Notes: a model not told the origin generated them from the letters alone. DNA of 64,000 nucleotides from Paraburkholderia sediminicola (GCF_902859805.1 NZ_CADIKC010000004.1:1-64000), one strand, 5' to 3'; shown: positions 16,353 through 25,605, numbered from the stretch's first letter. Made by a program: numbers and translations.

Positions 16353-16988
16353 CTATAAAAGCGTACAGGCCTGGTCGAATTCGAGGCGCGGCGAGCGCGC
16401 AAACAGCTTTGATTTGTCGCCGTACCCGAGATTGCAAAGGAAGTTCGATTTAATATGACCTTCGGGAAAAAATTCCTGAGTGGAATTCGGCTCGCTCTTT
16501 CCAGCACCAAAGAATTCCTCGTCGACCTTCGCGTTGTCGAACCCCGACATCGGTCCGCAATCCAGTCCTAACGCACGCGCAGCCAGAATCATGTAAGCGC
16601 CTTGCAAGCTGGAGTTGCGTTTCGCCGTAGCGTCGACGAGTTCCGGCGCATTGGCGAAGAGGTCACGCATGCCAGGATCGTGAGGCAATAGCTGCGGCAG
16701 CTTCTCGTAGAATTTCAGGTCGTGAGCGATGATGGCGGTCACCGGAGCGCTCATTGTCTTGTCCACGTTCCCGGGAGCAAGTGCCGGCAACAGTCGCTCC
16801 TTCGCCTCCTTGGTGCGCAAGAAAAGGATCCGTGCGGGATTGCCGTTGGCGCTGGTTGGAGCCCATCTCATCAAGTTGTAAACCTCACGCAGGATTTCGT
16901 CCGACACGGGCTCGGCCAGCCACGCCCGGTACGAACGAGCCTCACGAAACAGAACATCGAGCGCAACATCCGCTATAGCGTTACTCAT
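16353..16988 (-). CDS. Nitroreductase-family protein, RutE/malonic semialdehyde reductase-like
   Basis: A 211-residue FMN protein closely matching the RutE/HadB pattern: [36 protein letters not shown], and [20 protein letters not shown]. RutE-type enzymes reduce malonic semialdehyde to 3-hydroxypropionate. No other rut gene is present, so it may instead reduce a semialdehyde or enal produced by this catabolic cluster. ATG at 16988 has AGGAGG just upstream. It follows the porin gene by 31 bp on the same strand and converges on the amidohydrolase gene; no hairpin terminator was found in the 159-bp gap. Confidence 0.85.
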   Translation of the reverse strand: MSNAIADVALDVLFREARSYRAWLAEPVSDEILREVYNLMRWAPTSANGNPARILFLRTKEAKERLLPALAPGNVDKTMSAPVTAIIAHDLKFYEKLPQLLPHDPGMRDLFANAPELVDATAKRNSSLQGAYMILAARALGLDCGPMSGFDNAKVDEEFFGAGKSEPNSTQEFFPEGHIKSNFLCNLGYGDKSKLFARSPRLEFDQACTLL

Positions 16989-17019
16989 AAATCCTCCTGA
17001 CAAGCGCAGTAAATTGAAG

Positions 17020-18111
17020 TTAGAACTTCTGCTGCAGTCCGATCATGACACCAAGCTGATTCGTGCCAGTTTCGACAGTGCCCCCAGCTGCAACCGGGTT
17101 AGCAGCCAGCGCACTGTTGAACATATACCCGACCGACGTGTACACCATCGTGCGCTTCGACAGCAGGTAATTTACGCGTCCGATCAGCAAAGTCGCGCTC
17201 GAGTCGTTCTTTCCCGCCGGTCCGCGTTGCAGATTGCGTACGCCCTCAGCGTCGAAGGAAAGCGCTGGCGTGGCATAGTACGTTGCCCCTACGAAGAAGA
17301 TATCGGTCTGCAAATGTGTCGCGGCTGCCAGATTGTTTCTGATCCAGCCAGCACCGATCTTGGTTGGACCTAAAATCACGTAGCCGTCGACGATGTTGTG
17401 CGTATCGGTGTACGCGCTGTTGTTCAGCGGCGCAGAGGCGCCCGCACCACCGCGTATCACGTCGTACGATGCTGCCACACCGAAACTCGCCGAATCATAG
17501 GCAAGCAGCGCGGTGTATTGCCGGCACGCAACGAAGTCGCCCGGCACCTGTCCGCCGCAATTGGTCGCCGCCGGGCCCGCGGGACCGGCCGCGTCACGAC
17601 CAAAGCTGTATGTACCACCGACAGTGACGCCATGGAATTTGCCGAGATAACCAATCGCATTGTCGCTGCGCGAGTTCGGCAGATACGGGTCGAAGCTCGC
17701 CATCGAATGAATCGAAGGGCCAATCACGTCCGCGTTCGTCAGCGCGTACATCGTCATGTTCATTTGCCGGCCGAGCGTGAGTGAGCCGTAGTCGCTGCTT
17801 ATCCCCACATTCGCCTGACGGCCGAAGAGACGCCCGCCATAGTTCAACGCGCCGGTGCCCGGCTGAAAGCCGTTCTCCAGGACAAAGAATGCCTTGTAGC
17901 CGCCGCCGAGGTCCTCGATACCCTTCAAGCCCCAGCGTGACGGTACTTCACCAGTCAGAGTTGGCACCCCAACCTCCGATCCACCGTGGGCTGTCGCGTG
18001 GTTGTAGTACGAAAGCCCCGTATCGATGATTCCATATAGCGTGACACTGCTTTGGGCACACGCGAACCCCGACACTGCGACGAGCAACGCCGCGCTCCAT
18101 TTCGTTTCCAT
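17020..18111 (-). CDS. Gram-negative porin (Burkholderia OmpC-like)
   Basis: A 363-residue outer-membrane beta-barrel. The start at 18111 gives a signal peptide ([19 protein letters not shown]) followed by [19 protein letters not shown], the usual mature start of Burkholderiales porins. The loop 3 region and [20 protein letters not shown] are typical, and the protein ends in the required C-terminal phenylalanine (LQQKF). It probably admits the cluster's aromatic substrate. An AT-rich promoter region lies upstream at about 18180-18225. Confidence 0.92.
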   Translation of the reverse strand: METKWSAALLVAVSGFACAQSSVTLYGIIDTGLSYYNHATAHGGSEVGVPTLTGEVPSRWGLKGIEDLGGGYKAFFVLENGFQPGTGALNYGGRLFGRQANVGISSDYGSLTLGRQMNMTMYALTNADVIGPSIHSMASFDPYLPNSRSDNAIGYLGKFHGVTVGGTYSFGRDAAGPAGPAATNCGGQVPGDFVACRQYTALLAYDSASFGVAASYDVIRGGAGASAPLNNSAYTDTHNIVDGYVILGPTKIGAGWIRNNLAAATHLQTDIFFVGATYYATPALSFDAEGVRNLQRGPAGKNDSSATLLIGRVNYLLSKRTMVYTSVGYMFNSALAANPVAAGGTVETGTNQLGVMIGLQQKF

Positions 18112-18538
18112 GACGATCAAATCTCCATTTTTGTGGCGCAATGCCTGGTTATAAAAAACTAAGGAAAGCGCAGACAAGTAAGCTTGTTTTATTATTAGGA
18201 AAACTTATCTTTTAAATCTCAGGAAGATGCAGCAAGGGTCTGAACATGTGTCATCACGATCGGCTGTCACACGCCCGCCTGCGTCTCAATGTGGCTGTTG
18301 CGCAGCGCGTGAGTGTGCAGCTATAGCGACATTTCGCGGCAATCACGCAAGACATGCCTCAGGGCGCGGCGTTTAGCGCGAGGGCTGAGCGGCGACCGTA
18401 CTACGAGTGCAGGAAGGGTAAGGCGTGAACGGTATCGCCCGCAACCTGGGTTGCCGCTCAGCAGGCAAAGGTGGCGGCTGCGTAACCAGCGGCCCCTCGC
18501 CGGCGGAAAGCCGAGCCAACCTTCATTGCCTTCTCCCC
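18112..18538. other. Intergenic region upstream of porin gene
   Basis: About 430 bp between the FAH-family gene and the porin. The part nearest the porin (18150-18225) is strikingly AT-rich and likely carries its promoter. The rest is GC-rich with no gene I can support; an 86-codon open frame at 18313 has no ribosome binding site and a composition unlike protein. Confidence 0.45.
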
Positions 18539-19519
18539 TCAGCTATCCGTTCTTGAGGTGTCGTGAGTCGTGAACGTGTTTTTGAGCGTGCCAATGTTTT
18601 CGACCCAAACTTCGATCTCGTCGCCGGACTCGATGAACTGCTTATGCGGCATGCCGACTCCAGCGGGCGTTCCGGACAGGATCACGTCGCCAGGGTGCAG
18701 CGTTACCCGGCTACTCAGGAAAGCGATCTGCTCGGCAACGCTAAAGATCATTTCCGCTGTGCTCGAATCCTGACGCAACTCGCCATTGCGCCAGAGACGG
18801 ATTCCAAGTGACTGAACATCCGGAATGTTTTCTGCTGGTGTGATCCAGGGTCCAAGCGGACAACTCCCCTCCCAGCATTTCTGCGAGATCCAGTCGAAGT
18901 GGAACGGTGAATGCACGCCAATGTAGTCGCGTACGAATACGTCGCGCAGGGAGAGATCGTTGGCCACGGTGTAGCCGGCAACATATGACAGCGCGTCCTC
19001 GACGGCGACGTTGCGTGCCGGACGTCCGATTACCACCGCGAGCTCTGCTTCCCAATCAACGTTGCGGCTGTACGGCGGCAACGTGACTTGCGCGCCGGTA
19101 CCCGTGACCACCGAACACGCGGGCGCCTTGATGAAATGCCAGGGCGATCCCGATACCGAGTGCGGATCGGGTGACGGCGGCATATTGAACGCGCGGTCCA
19201 TCTCCGCGACATGATCATAGTAATTCGCGCCCGCACCGTAGATGGTTCCGGGTAGCAGCGGCGCCAGCAGGTTTGCCGCATCGAGCGCGAGGCTCGGCAA
19301 CGATGTCGTCGATGCATTGATGCGAGCGACGGCTTCGCGCAATTGCGAACCAGATTTGTCCCAACGGCCGATAAGTTCAGTGACCGTCAGGTCCTGCATG
19401 TCGAGCTGCAGCAACGCGCCAAGCTCCGGACCATATGGATAAACACGCTCGCCAATCAGCAGGCCGGAACGCGCCCGCCCTTCGTCGTTGAAACTCAGCA
19501 GATGGTAACGGTCGTTCAT
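18539..19519 (-). CDS. FAH-family hydrolase/isomerase, second copy in cluster
   Basis: A 326-residue FAH-fold protein with an N-terminal about 90-residue extension domain. Family motifs: TIYGAGANYYDHVAEMD, metal glutamates in VDWEAELAVVIGR, AGYTVANDLSLRDVF, GPWITPAENIPD and VILSGTPAGVGMP. It is clearly different from the FAH protein at 10172, so the pathway has two such steps, or two alternative substrates. It is the last of three genes in a leftward operon with the VOC protein and the ferredoxin reductase (gaps 18 and 44 bp). Confidence 0.88.
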   Translation of the reverse strand: MNDRYHLLSFNDEGRARSGLLIGERVYPYGPELGALLQLDMQDLTVTELIGRWDKSGSQLREAVARINASTTSLPSLALDAANLLAPLLPGTIYGAGANYYDHVAEMDRAFNMPPSPDPHSVSGSPWHFIKAPACSVVTGTGAQVTLPPYSRNVDWEAELAVVIGRPARNVAVEDALSYVAGYTVANDLSLRDVFVRDYIGVHSPFHFDWISQKCWEGSCPLGPWITPAENIPDVQSLGIRLWRNGELRQDSSTAEMIFSVAEQIAFLSSRVTLHPGDVILSGTPAGVGMPHKQFIESGDEIEVWVENIGTLKNTFTTHDTSRTDS

Positions 19520-19537
19520 TTCGAAAGATCCTGGTAT

Positions 19538-20011
19538 TCAGAAGCGGTCGCCGAAATCGAAGATGTCCTCGTCCTGGAACCCCTCGTAATACTGAAATTC
19601 CCACCAGTTGTAGTCGAGGTCCTGCAGATAGAAGGAGTACACGCCGTGTTGCAGCGTCGTTTCAGTGATCTGGCGAATCTTGTAGTGATCCTTGTACTCA
19701 TGCGCCGAACGATAAGCAGCGTCGACTTCTTCACGACTGCGCACGTCCAGTCCCCAGTGGGTCAGGAACGAGACGTCATGGATCTTGTCGCCCACTTCGA
19801 CGCAGAACACGTGGAACTTCAAACCCAGCCGGAACGCGAATGCGGGGGCTGCATGGCGCACGGTTTCCAGGCCCAGGAACTCCTCGTAGAAGCGCCGCGT
19901 TTCGGCAATGTCACGGCACTCCAGCGTGCCGTGTCCGAGCACGTAGGGTCGATTGATCGCGTTGCTGTTTTTCAGCGGTACGACCGCATTGTCAGGGATT
20001 TCAAGCGTCAT
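19538..20011 (-). CDS. VOC-family protein (glyoxalase/dioxygenase superfamily)
   Basis: A 157-residue single-chain VOC protein: VLGHGTLECRDIAETRRFYE near the start, LKFHVFCVEVGDK in the middle, and YSFYLQDLDYNWWEFQYYEG at the end. Candidate metal ligands are the histidine of LGHGTLE and the glutamate of WWEFQYY. It could be a ring-cleavage dioxygenase of the single-domain type, or a lyase or isomerase. It sits between the reductase and the FAH gene in one operon. Confidence 0.82.
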   Translation of the reverse strand: MTLEIPDNAVVPLKNSNAINRPYVLGHGTLECRDIAETRRFYEEFLGLETVRHAAPAFAFRLGLKFHVFCVEVGDKIHDVSFLTHWGLDVRSREEVDAAYRSAHEYKDHYKIRQITETTLQHGVYSFYLQDLDYNWWEFQYYEGFQDEDIFDFGDRF

Positions 20012-20055
20012 AAAATGTCTCCGTTGTGTCGATATCGATCGGCTATTGCGTGCCT

Positions 20056-21087
20056 TTACGCTGCGGTCTCGGCCTGCGTCAGGAACGCATCAGCGTGGAA
20101 AGCCGCTGGCGGAAGACCGCACGTGCTCGTGAAGTCTTCCCGCGCTGCGTTGACCATTGCAGGCGCGCCGCACGCATAGACCTCATATCCGGAGAGGTCC
20201 GGAAAATCGTCGACCACCGCCTTGTGAACCCAGCCCGTGCGCCCGGTCCAGTCGCAATCCGTTTCCGGTTCGGACAGCACCGGCACGAAATGGACGTTCG
20301 GATGATCCTCCGCCCACTTGCGCGGCAGATCCGCCAGATACAGGTCGCGCCGTCGACGGCCGCCCCAGTAGATGTGGAATTCACGAGCGCTCCCGCGTTG
20401 CAGTGCATACTCGACGATGGCTTTTACGGGCGCGAAGCCGGTGCCGCCCGCGAGCAGAATGACCGGCTTTTCGGTAGCCTCGCGCAGGAAGAACGCACCG
20501 AAGGGCCCTTCGAAACGAAGCATCTCGCGCGGGGCGAGCGCCGAGAAAACGTGCTCCGTGAAGCGACCACCGGGGTGATGGCGAATGTGCAACTCGATAT
20601 GCGTCAGCGACACCGGATCGGGCGGTACCGCGATCGAATAGCTACGGCGCACGCCGTCCGGCAACAGTACGTCTATGTATTGACCCGCGCGGAAGAAGAG
20701 ATTCTCGTTCGGCGGGAGGCGCAACCTCAGAACGGCTACATCGGGCGCGGGCCTCGTAATGTCAGTCACGCGACAGGGGTAGGTCGAGGCCTTGACCACA
20801 TCGACGCCGGTCAACTCCTCCACCTCGATGGTCAGATCGGAAAGCGGCTTCGCGGAGCATAGCAATGCATAGCCGTCCTCCTGCTCCTTGGGCGGCAAGG
20901 CTCGTTCGAGTATGTGCCCATGCGCGACCCGCCCCTCCACGACGCGCCCCTTGCATGCGCTGCAAGCGCCGGAACGGCAGCTATATGGAACGAACAGACC
21001 CGCCTTCATGGCTGCAGCCAATACCGTTTCGCCTTCTTCGGCGACATATCGATTGCCGCTTGGCTTCAGTAGTATTTCAAAACTCAC
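20056..21087 (-). CDS. 2Fe-2S ferredoxin/NAD(P)H:flavin reductase (oxygenase electron-transfer component)
   Basis: A 343-residue three-domain reductase. Residues 1-90 form a plant-type ferredoxin with PYSCRSGACSACKGRV and a fourth cysteine in ALLCSAKP. Residues about 100-200 form an FAD domain (YIDVLLPDGVRRSYSIAVPP), followed by an NAD domain (PVILLAGGTGFAPVKAIVEY, YEVYACGAPAMVN). Relatives are annotated as CDP-6-deoxy-delta-3,4-glucoseen reductase but commonly serve aromatic oxygenases. A GTG start at 21087 behind GGAG fits the normal length; the frame stays open to 21216. No terminal oxygenase subunit is adjacent. The upstream region carries operator copy 2. Confidence 0.85.
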   Translation of the reverse strand: MSFEILLKPSGNRYVAEEGETVLAAAMKAGLFVPYSCRSGACSACKGRVVEGRVAHGHILERALPPKEQEDGYALLCSAKPLSDLTIEVEELTGVDVVKASTYPCRVTDITRPAPDVAVLRLRLPPNENLFFRAGQYIDVLLPDGVRRSYSIAVPPDPVSLTHIELHIRHHPGGRFTEHVFSALAPREMLRFEGPFGAFFLREATEKPVILLAGGTGFAPVKAIVEYALQRGSAREFHIYWGGRRRRDLYLADLPRKWAEDHPNVHFVPVLSEPETDCDWTGRTGWVHKAVVDDFPDLSGYEVYACGAPAMVNAAREDFTSTCGLPPAAFHADAFLTQAETAA

Positions 21088-21252
21088 TCTCGCGTCTCCA
21101 TTCTTGAGTCCAACCTTGCGCGCGCTTTGCGTGGCGCGGCCGCAGTTGTTTGGCGGCATGCGGCCGACGCGCGAACACGTCCAAGACGGCCGATGCGGGC
21201 TGCGACTCGATGACACCGAAAATCGACGTCACCCCTGCCACCTCTACAATTA

Positions 21253-21308
21253 TTGCAAAAGCAACCAAACCATGGGTGAATTAAACTCCACAACAGTTGT
21301 TTTTGCAA
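21253..21308. promoter_or_regulatory. Inverted-repeat operator (copy 2)
   Basis: TTGCAAAAGCAACC at 21253-21266 and AGTTGTTTTTGCAA at 21295-21308 form an imperfect inverted repeat with the same 42-bp start-to-start spacing as copy 1. The spacer also shares GAATTAAA. To the right, TAGGAGTTACCC and TAAACACCG resemble the leader and first codons of the amidohydrolase gene after copy 1, but the ATG has become ATA. The whole promoter region therefore looks duplicated. Confidence 0.68.
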
Positions 21309-21517
21309 CCTATTCTGGATGGCCGCGGGATTAGGAGTTACCCGGATAAACACCGCTGCTTTGAACGGTTCGACGAGGGCGCCGAGGTCAAACGGGCTGA
21401 AATCAGGTGCGGGGTCGATTTACAGGGCGAGCTCGCCTGCTTCCCAGCCCTAGCCGCGCGCGGCCGGACAGAGCGCACGCGGCTCGCACGAGGAGATCCG
21501 GGACGATCACCGTGACG

Positions 21518-21565
21518 ATGCGCGAACGCGACCGTTTAAAGGTGATCCAGGTGACATGGAGTTGA
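21518..21565 (+). pseudogene. ISNCY-type transposase start, 15-codon remnant
   Basis: The frame reads MRERDRLKVIQ after an in-frame V-T, the opening of ISNCY-family transposases, then departs into VTWS and a stop. It is the same part of the same gene family as the fragment at 9200 and has the same orientation. The two remnants bracket the catabolic cluster. Confidence 0.6.
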
Positions 21566-21630
21566 GACTGAAGTTCGGGTGCACGGATGCCAACGTACCC
21601 ACAAGCACATCAGCATCCGCCAACCCATCA

Positions 21631-23925
21631 CTACGCCGAAATCAACGCCGCAATCTGCTCCGCACCAAGCGCATTCCGGTAGATGCGAAACTCGTCGATC
21701 AATCCATTGAAATACGGATCCGCTGAAAATTGCGATCGCCCAATCCAGTTCTGGCTCGTGCTTTCCACACGGAACGGCGCAAACGACATCGCCGTGTTGG
21801 AGCCGATCTCCGCACCGTTCAGATACAGCGTTCCGACGCTCCCCGATAACGTTACCGCGACGTGCACCCACTGCCCGGTAGGCAGGGCCACATTGCCGTT
21901 GATGTCCTGCTCGCCCGCACCACCGTTAAGCGTGATGGCGAAGCGCGCGAGTCCGTTATTGGCGCGCGGGGTCAGCATCATGTAGCGGCCCGTGCCGGAA
22001 CCGAAATCGAATACACGTTCCCAGGTCTTCGCTGCGTTCCAGTACACCCACGTCGCGATCGTAAAGTCCGATACGTCGGCCACGATGTTGTCCGGCAGGC
22101 TGACATAACCCGTGCTGCCGTCGAGCGACACGGCATTGCCCTTCTTGCCAACCGCCCTGCTCGCACCGCCGACCAGCGTGCCGGAATGCCCATTTCCGCT
22201 CGAATCCACCGCACTGATGCCACTGCTTTCGTCGAATGCCAGGTAGGTCTGCAGTTGCACCGCAGTGATCGCAACGGCCTCGTTGGACGCGGCTGATTCG
22301 CCGGCCGGTGTCACAGCAGTCACTACGTAGTAATAGGTCCCGGCCGCAAGTCCGCTGTCCGTGTAGCTGAGCGGATCGGTAACGCCACTCGCAATGGACG
22401 TGTAGGGCCCACCGGACGTAGTGCCGCGTTTGACGTTATAGCTCGTCGCGTACGCCGTGCCCCACCACGACAGGACAACCGCCCCTGCGCTTGCAATTGC
22501 AACGAGCGCGCCAGGCGCTACACCGCTTGCGATCGCATCCAGCGTGCAGGTCAGCGTCCCGTAGCCCAGTTGATCGTAGCCGCCGCTGTTCGGTCCATAG
22601 TTGCCTCCGCCACCTTCGGGCTGGACCAGTGTCGCGAACTTCTGCGTGTAAGGCGCGGCCAATCCCCTGCGATTGACGTAGTGGTTGTAGACGAGTGCCC
22701 AGCAAGGTCGCAACGTCCCTTGAGCCGAAGTCGAAAACACCGTCTGGTTCACGTTGTCTACATTGTTGTAGCGGACATAAGGCACGGTGTAAAAGGTCGT
22801 GCCCGACTCGATCAGGTTGCTCTTCGCAACGTACTCCGCCCCCATAAGGAACCGGTTGTTGTCGTAGCCGTAGAGATCGACACCCTGATTCCAGGCCATT
22901 TCGCAGATCGCTCCGCCCAGCGCGATGCCGAGCGTGGCGTGTCCCTGGTCGCGTCCCGACTCTTGCCATTGGCCCAGGTAGCCCGGGTGGACATAGTAGA
23001 CGGCCTGCAGGATCGCGCCGTTGCCCGCGCCGCTCCTGAAGTAAGTGACAGCCTCGTCGAATAGAGACTGGTCGTCGCATAGCACACCGATAGCCATGAT
23101 GGATGCCACGTTGCACAGATCCCAGTTGGCCCAGTAGTGAGTCACCTCGGTGTTGTTGTGCCGATTAATGAAATCGTGATTGATCGGATAGAACACGCTG
23201 CGCATCATGCTCTGAAAGCGCGCGAAGTCGGCCGCCGCCCAGCCTGAATAACCGCGCATGATTTCACCGGCGTTGGCGAATTCATAGCCATAGATGCCGG
23301 CCGCGAGATCGGCGTTGGTATCGCCGCCGATCCCGGTCAACGTCGACGACCAGGCGTTCATGATCTGCACCGCCTTGTCGGCATAAGCGGTGTTGCCTGA
23401 GACTTTCCAGCGCAATGCGCATGCGTATGCCGCCGCGACGTCATTGAACAGCAAGGAGTAGTTCTGCGAATGCACGCCGTCGCTACCCCGATAGACGACC
23501 GCTTGCGGGCGCGGTGTCCACGACAGGCTTGCATGACTGTTCGAGGTCAGGATGTTCCAGCTATCGATCCAGGGAGACGCTTGTGCCGCCACCTTCTGGC
23601 TCATCCGATCAAAGTCGGCCTGGGTATGCAGCAGACCTGGATGCACAAACGCGCTGGACGACGAACTGCTCAGCACAGCAGCTCGTGATGCGGCCGCCGA
23701 TAGTGACGACTGGGACGCCTGAGCCGACGACGTTCCCCCACCGTCGCCGCCGCAGGCGGACAGAGCCAACGCGCCCAGGCTGTAGAGAAATGTGCGGCGC
23801 GAGATGCCCTCAGCGATTTGCTCCTGCATCGCTATGGTGTTGGAATGTTCGGACCGTGTTTCAGGCGCGTTTGAATTTATGTGTACTCGTTGTGTATCGA
23901 CCTTGCTCGATTTCGACCTCGTCAT
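21631..23925 (-). CDS. Alginate-lyase-like exported lipoprotein with Fn3 and LamG domains
   Basis: A 764-residue secreted protein. A twin-arginine signal with lipobox (GISRRTFLYSLGALALSACGG) lies at about 42-61, followed by an Ala-Ser linker. The next about 350 residues form an alpha-toroid alginate lyase-type domain (VVYRGSDGVHSQNYSLLFND, NNTEVTHYWANWDLCNVAS, YLGQWQESGRDQGHATLG). A fibronectin III domain (about 470-550) and a LamG/concanavalin domain (about 555-764, CVYL-free but with YLNGAEIGSN and GLIDEFRIY) complete it. It probably cleaves a uronic-acid polysaccharide at the cell surface. The start at 23925 is set by GGAG; another ATG at 23829 just before the Tat motif is possible. Confidence 0.8.
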   Translation of the reverse strand: MTRSKSSKVDTQRVHINSNAPETRSEHSNTIAMQEQIAEGISRRTFLYSLGALALSACGGDGGGTSSAQASQSSLSAAASRAAVLSSSSSSAFVHPGLLHTQADFDRMSQKVAAQASPWIDSWNILTSNSHASLSWTPRPQAVVYRGSDGVHSQNYSLLFNDVAAAYACALRWKVSGNTAYADKAVQIMNAWSSTLTGIGGDTNADLAAGIYGYEFANAGEIMRGYSGWAAADFARFQSMMRSVFYPINHDFINRHNNTEVTHYWANWDLCNVASIMAIGVLCDDQSLFDEAVTYFRSGAGNGAILQAVYYVHPGYLGQWQESGRDQGHATLGIALGGAICEMAWNQGVDLYGYDNNRFLMGAEYVAKSNLIESGTTFYTVPYVRYNNVDNVNQTVFSTSAQGTLRPCWALVYNHYVNRRGLAAPYTQKFATLVQPEGGGGNYGPNSGGYDQLGYGTLTCTLDAIASGVAPGALVAIASAGAVVLSWWGTAYATSYNVKRGTTSGGPYTSIASGVTDPLSYTDSGLAAGTYYYVVTAVTPAGESAASNEAVAITAVQLQTYLAFDESSGISAVDSSGNGHSGTLVGGASRAVGKKGNAVSLDGSTGYVSLPDNIVADVSDFTIATWVYWNAAKTWERVFDFGSGTGRYMMLTPRANNGLARFAITLNGGAGEQDINGNVALPTGQWVHVAVTLSGSVGTLYLNGAEIGSNTAMSFAPFRVESTSQNWIGRSQFSADPYFNGLIDEFRIYRNALGAEQIAALISA

Positions 23926-25068
23926 GCGCTTCTTCTCTCCGGATGAGACGGACCCGATGGTTGATTTATGGAGCCATTCCGGGGCCGTCAGTGGTTGGCA
24001 AACGTTTGCTTTTGCGACCGCGATGTGTGCCGTCCGCACTCATAGTGCCGATAACATCATTGCGGCCTTTTTCCCTGCTGCAGTTCAATGAGCGCTATTA
24101 AAGACTTCGCGCGCCTCGTGAAACATGCGTCGTCGCTATCTGATTAATTTCGATCGATGATGAAAAGAATGCGGAATGAAATTGGTATCGACCAGGGCAC
24201 CACGCCTACCGATTATCCCAGCATCCTCAAGGTATACGGCCGATTTAATTCAGTCTGAAGGGTGAAATGCAGGTTGCTTCTATAGATGAAGATAATTTAT
24301 TTAGAGAGATGCACGGAGAAAAAATATTCAATAAAAAATAAGGAAATCCCTATATGTAAATCAGGATTTGCTTACAGCAAAAAATAGAAATTTCATAATG
24401 TAGGCATTACCATACGGCGATGAGTACCACGACTGTTGTCGGGTCTGACTGTCGGCAGAAGGCTGAGAAGTGTCACGAGCTTTCGAACGACGCAATGTCG
24501 TTCTGGTCACTACGCGCGCAACGCTCATCAAACGTCGGCCAACGACTCAGCCAGCCCCCTTTTTCACATCCTGTTCAGTCAACAACTTGACCCAATCCGC
24601 CGTCTGCGTTCGCTGCCTCTCTCGATTGACTAAACTCAGGTCCGGTCTTTCGAGGGGGCTTCTCTCAAGCAACCCCACCCCTCGATCTTTAAGCCTGTCG
24701 CTCCCTCGGGCGGCAGGCTCTTTTTCGTCGATTTCGTCGACGCGCTCCCCATCTCGTCGGCAATTGACCGCGTCACGTTTTTTGTTGGGCGGAACTGCCA
24801 AAAGCATGGTTGCATCCGCCACGCGACAGGCGTGTTTCGGCCTTGAGCGAATGGTCCGTCGAGCCAATGGAGCACGCCATGCGAAGTGCCCGTCCCGGCC
24901 CATGTCTTGATAGGCAAGGCATTCCCTCCTCTTCACATCTTTCTTCAGGTCGTGTCGACGTGATCGCAACACCCTTTCGACGCGACCCAGTGAAGCCCAG
25001 CGGAATCGGACGCAGTTGTGCGAGACTTCTATCAGATTGAACACATGATTCACACGGGCGGGGCGCAC
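23926..25068. other. Long non-coding region with AT-rich segment and structured RNA candidate
   Basis: Over 1.1 kb with no gene I can support. The segment 24270-24415 is very AT-rich against a GC-rich background and may hold the promoter of the alginate-lyase-like gene or reflect transferred DNA. The segment 24640-24726 folds into two hairpins ending in a T-run (see the terminator entry). Long open frames across it (for example 24547-25152 leftward) have arginine-rich antisense-like composition. Confidence 0.45.
24650..24725 (+). terminator. Stem-loop plus intrinsic terminator, possible small RNA 3' end
   Basis: TCGAGGGG (24650-24657) pairs with CCCCTCGA (24678-24685). A 10-bp stem follows (AGCCTGTCGC at 24692-24701 with GCGGCAGGCT at 24710-24719, one G-T wobble), then CTTTTT. 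This is a textbook rightward intrinsic terminator. No rightward gene precedes it, so it may end a small RNA. No convincing promoter was identified. Confidence 0.6.
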
Positions 25069-25296
25069 ATGGACGAGAAAGTGACTTATGTGTACGAGTA
25101 CACAGGTGGCTTTGGCACATACCGTACTACCGGTACACGGGCCGCGCATCAACTTCCCCTTGTCGGCGACAACGTAACCATGAAGGTCGACGAACTGGGA
25201 TTCGATGGCGTTCTGAAGGTGAAGTCACGACTCTTCGACTATGACAGATCGGGCGCATTGACCGTCATTCTGAGTCTGTCTCATACGGTCGTTTAG
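25069..25296 (+). CDS. Small hypothetical protein
   Basis: From the ATG at 25069 the protein is 75 residues (MDEKVTYVYEYTGG...), rich in beta-forming residues, with LVGDNVTMKVDELGFDGVLKVKSRLFDYD suggesting a small barrel. A weak GGGCGGGG lies upstream; in-frame starts at 25045 and 25018 would lengthen it. No family is recognised. It is followed by two further small unknown genes on the same strand. Confidence 0.5.
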   Translation: MDEKVTYVYEYTGGFGTYRTTGTRAAHQLPLVGDNVTMKVDELGFDGVLKVKSRLFDYDRSGALTVILSLSHTVV

Positions 25297-25350
25297 GATC
25301 GCTCAGCGACTAACCTGTTCCTGCACTTCACTTTTATGAAAGAGCCACTC

Positions 25351-25605
25351 ATGGAAGACATTCAACAGATGCGGATGCAACTTCTCGCGTACCAGACGCT
25401 AATTGCAGCGCTCCTCGCGAGAACCTCTCCTACCATCAAGGAACTGGAATTTATGCGGCGGGCGATTCGACGCAGCGCCACGTTCCACCCGATGGATGAA
25501 CAGAGTCGCGCTTCAGCGGGCGAGTACGCCGCAACGATTGAAGACGTATTTCTGTCTGCGTCGCTCGCCATTCAGGATCTTGGGGAACCACCGACTGCGT
25601 CTTAG
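25351..25605 (+). CDS. Small hypothetical protein
   Basis: An 84-residue helical protein starting MEDIQQMRMQLLAYQTLIAA. GAAAGAG precedes the ATG at 25351; an in-frame ATG at 25336 is an alternative. It contains SPTIKELEFMRRAIRRSATF and has no signal peptide. Function is unknown. Codon choice is ordinary for the host, which supports it being real. Confidence 0.5.
   Translation: MEDIQQMRMQLLAYQTLIAALLARTSPTIKELEFMRRAIRRSATFHPMDEQSRASAGEYAATIEDVFLSASLAIQDLGEPPTAS

Noticed and set aside
18313..18573. 86-codon open frame between FAH and porin genes
   Set aside because: Arg-rich shadow-like composition and no ribosome binding site.
21297..21515. 72-codon open frame after operator copy 2
   Set aside because: It starts inside the operator arm and matches no family. 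It may include a decayed gene fragment, but this cannot be supported.
24547..25152. 201-codon leftward open frame
   Set aside because: It runs through the terminator hairpins, lacks a ribosome binding site and has Arg-rich composition with no family signal.
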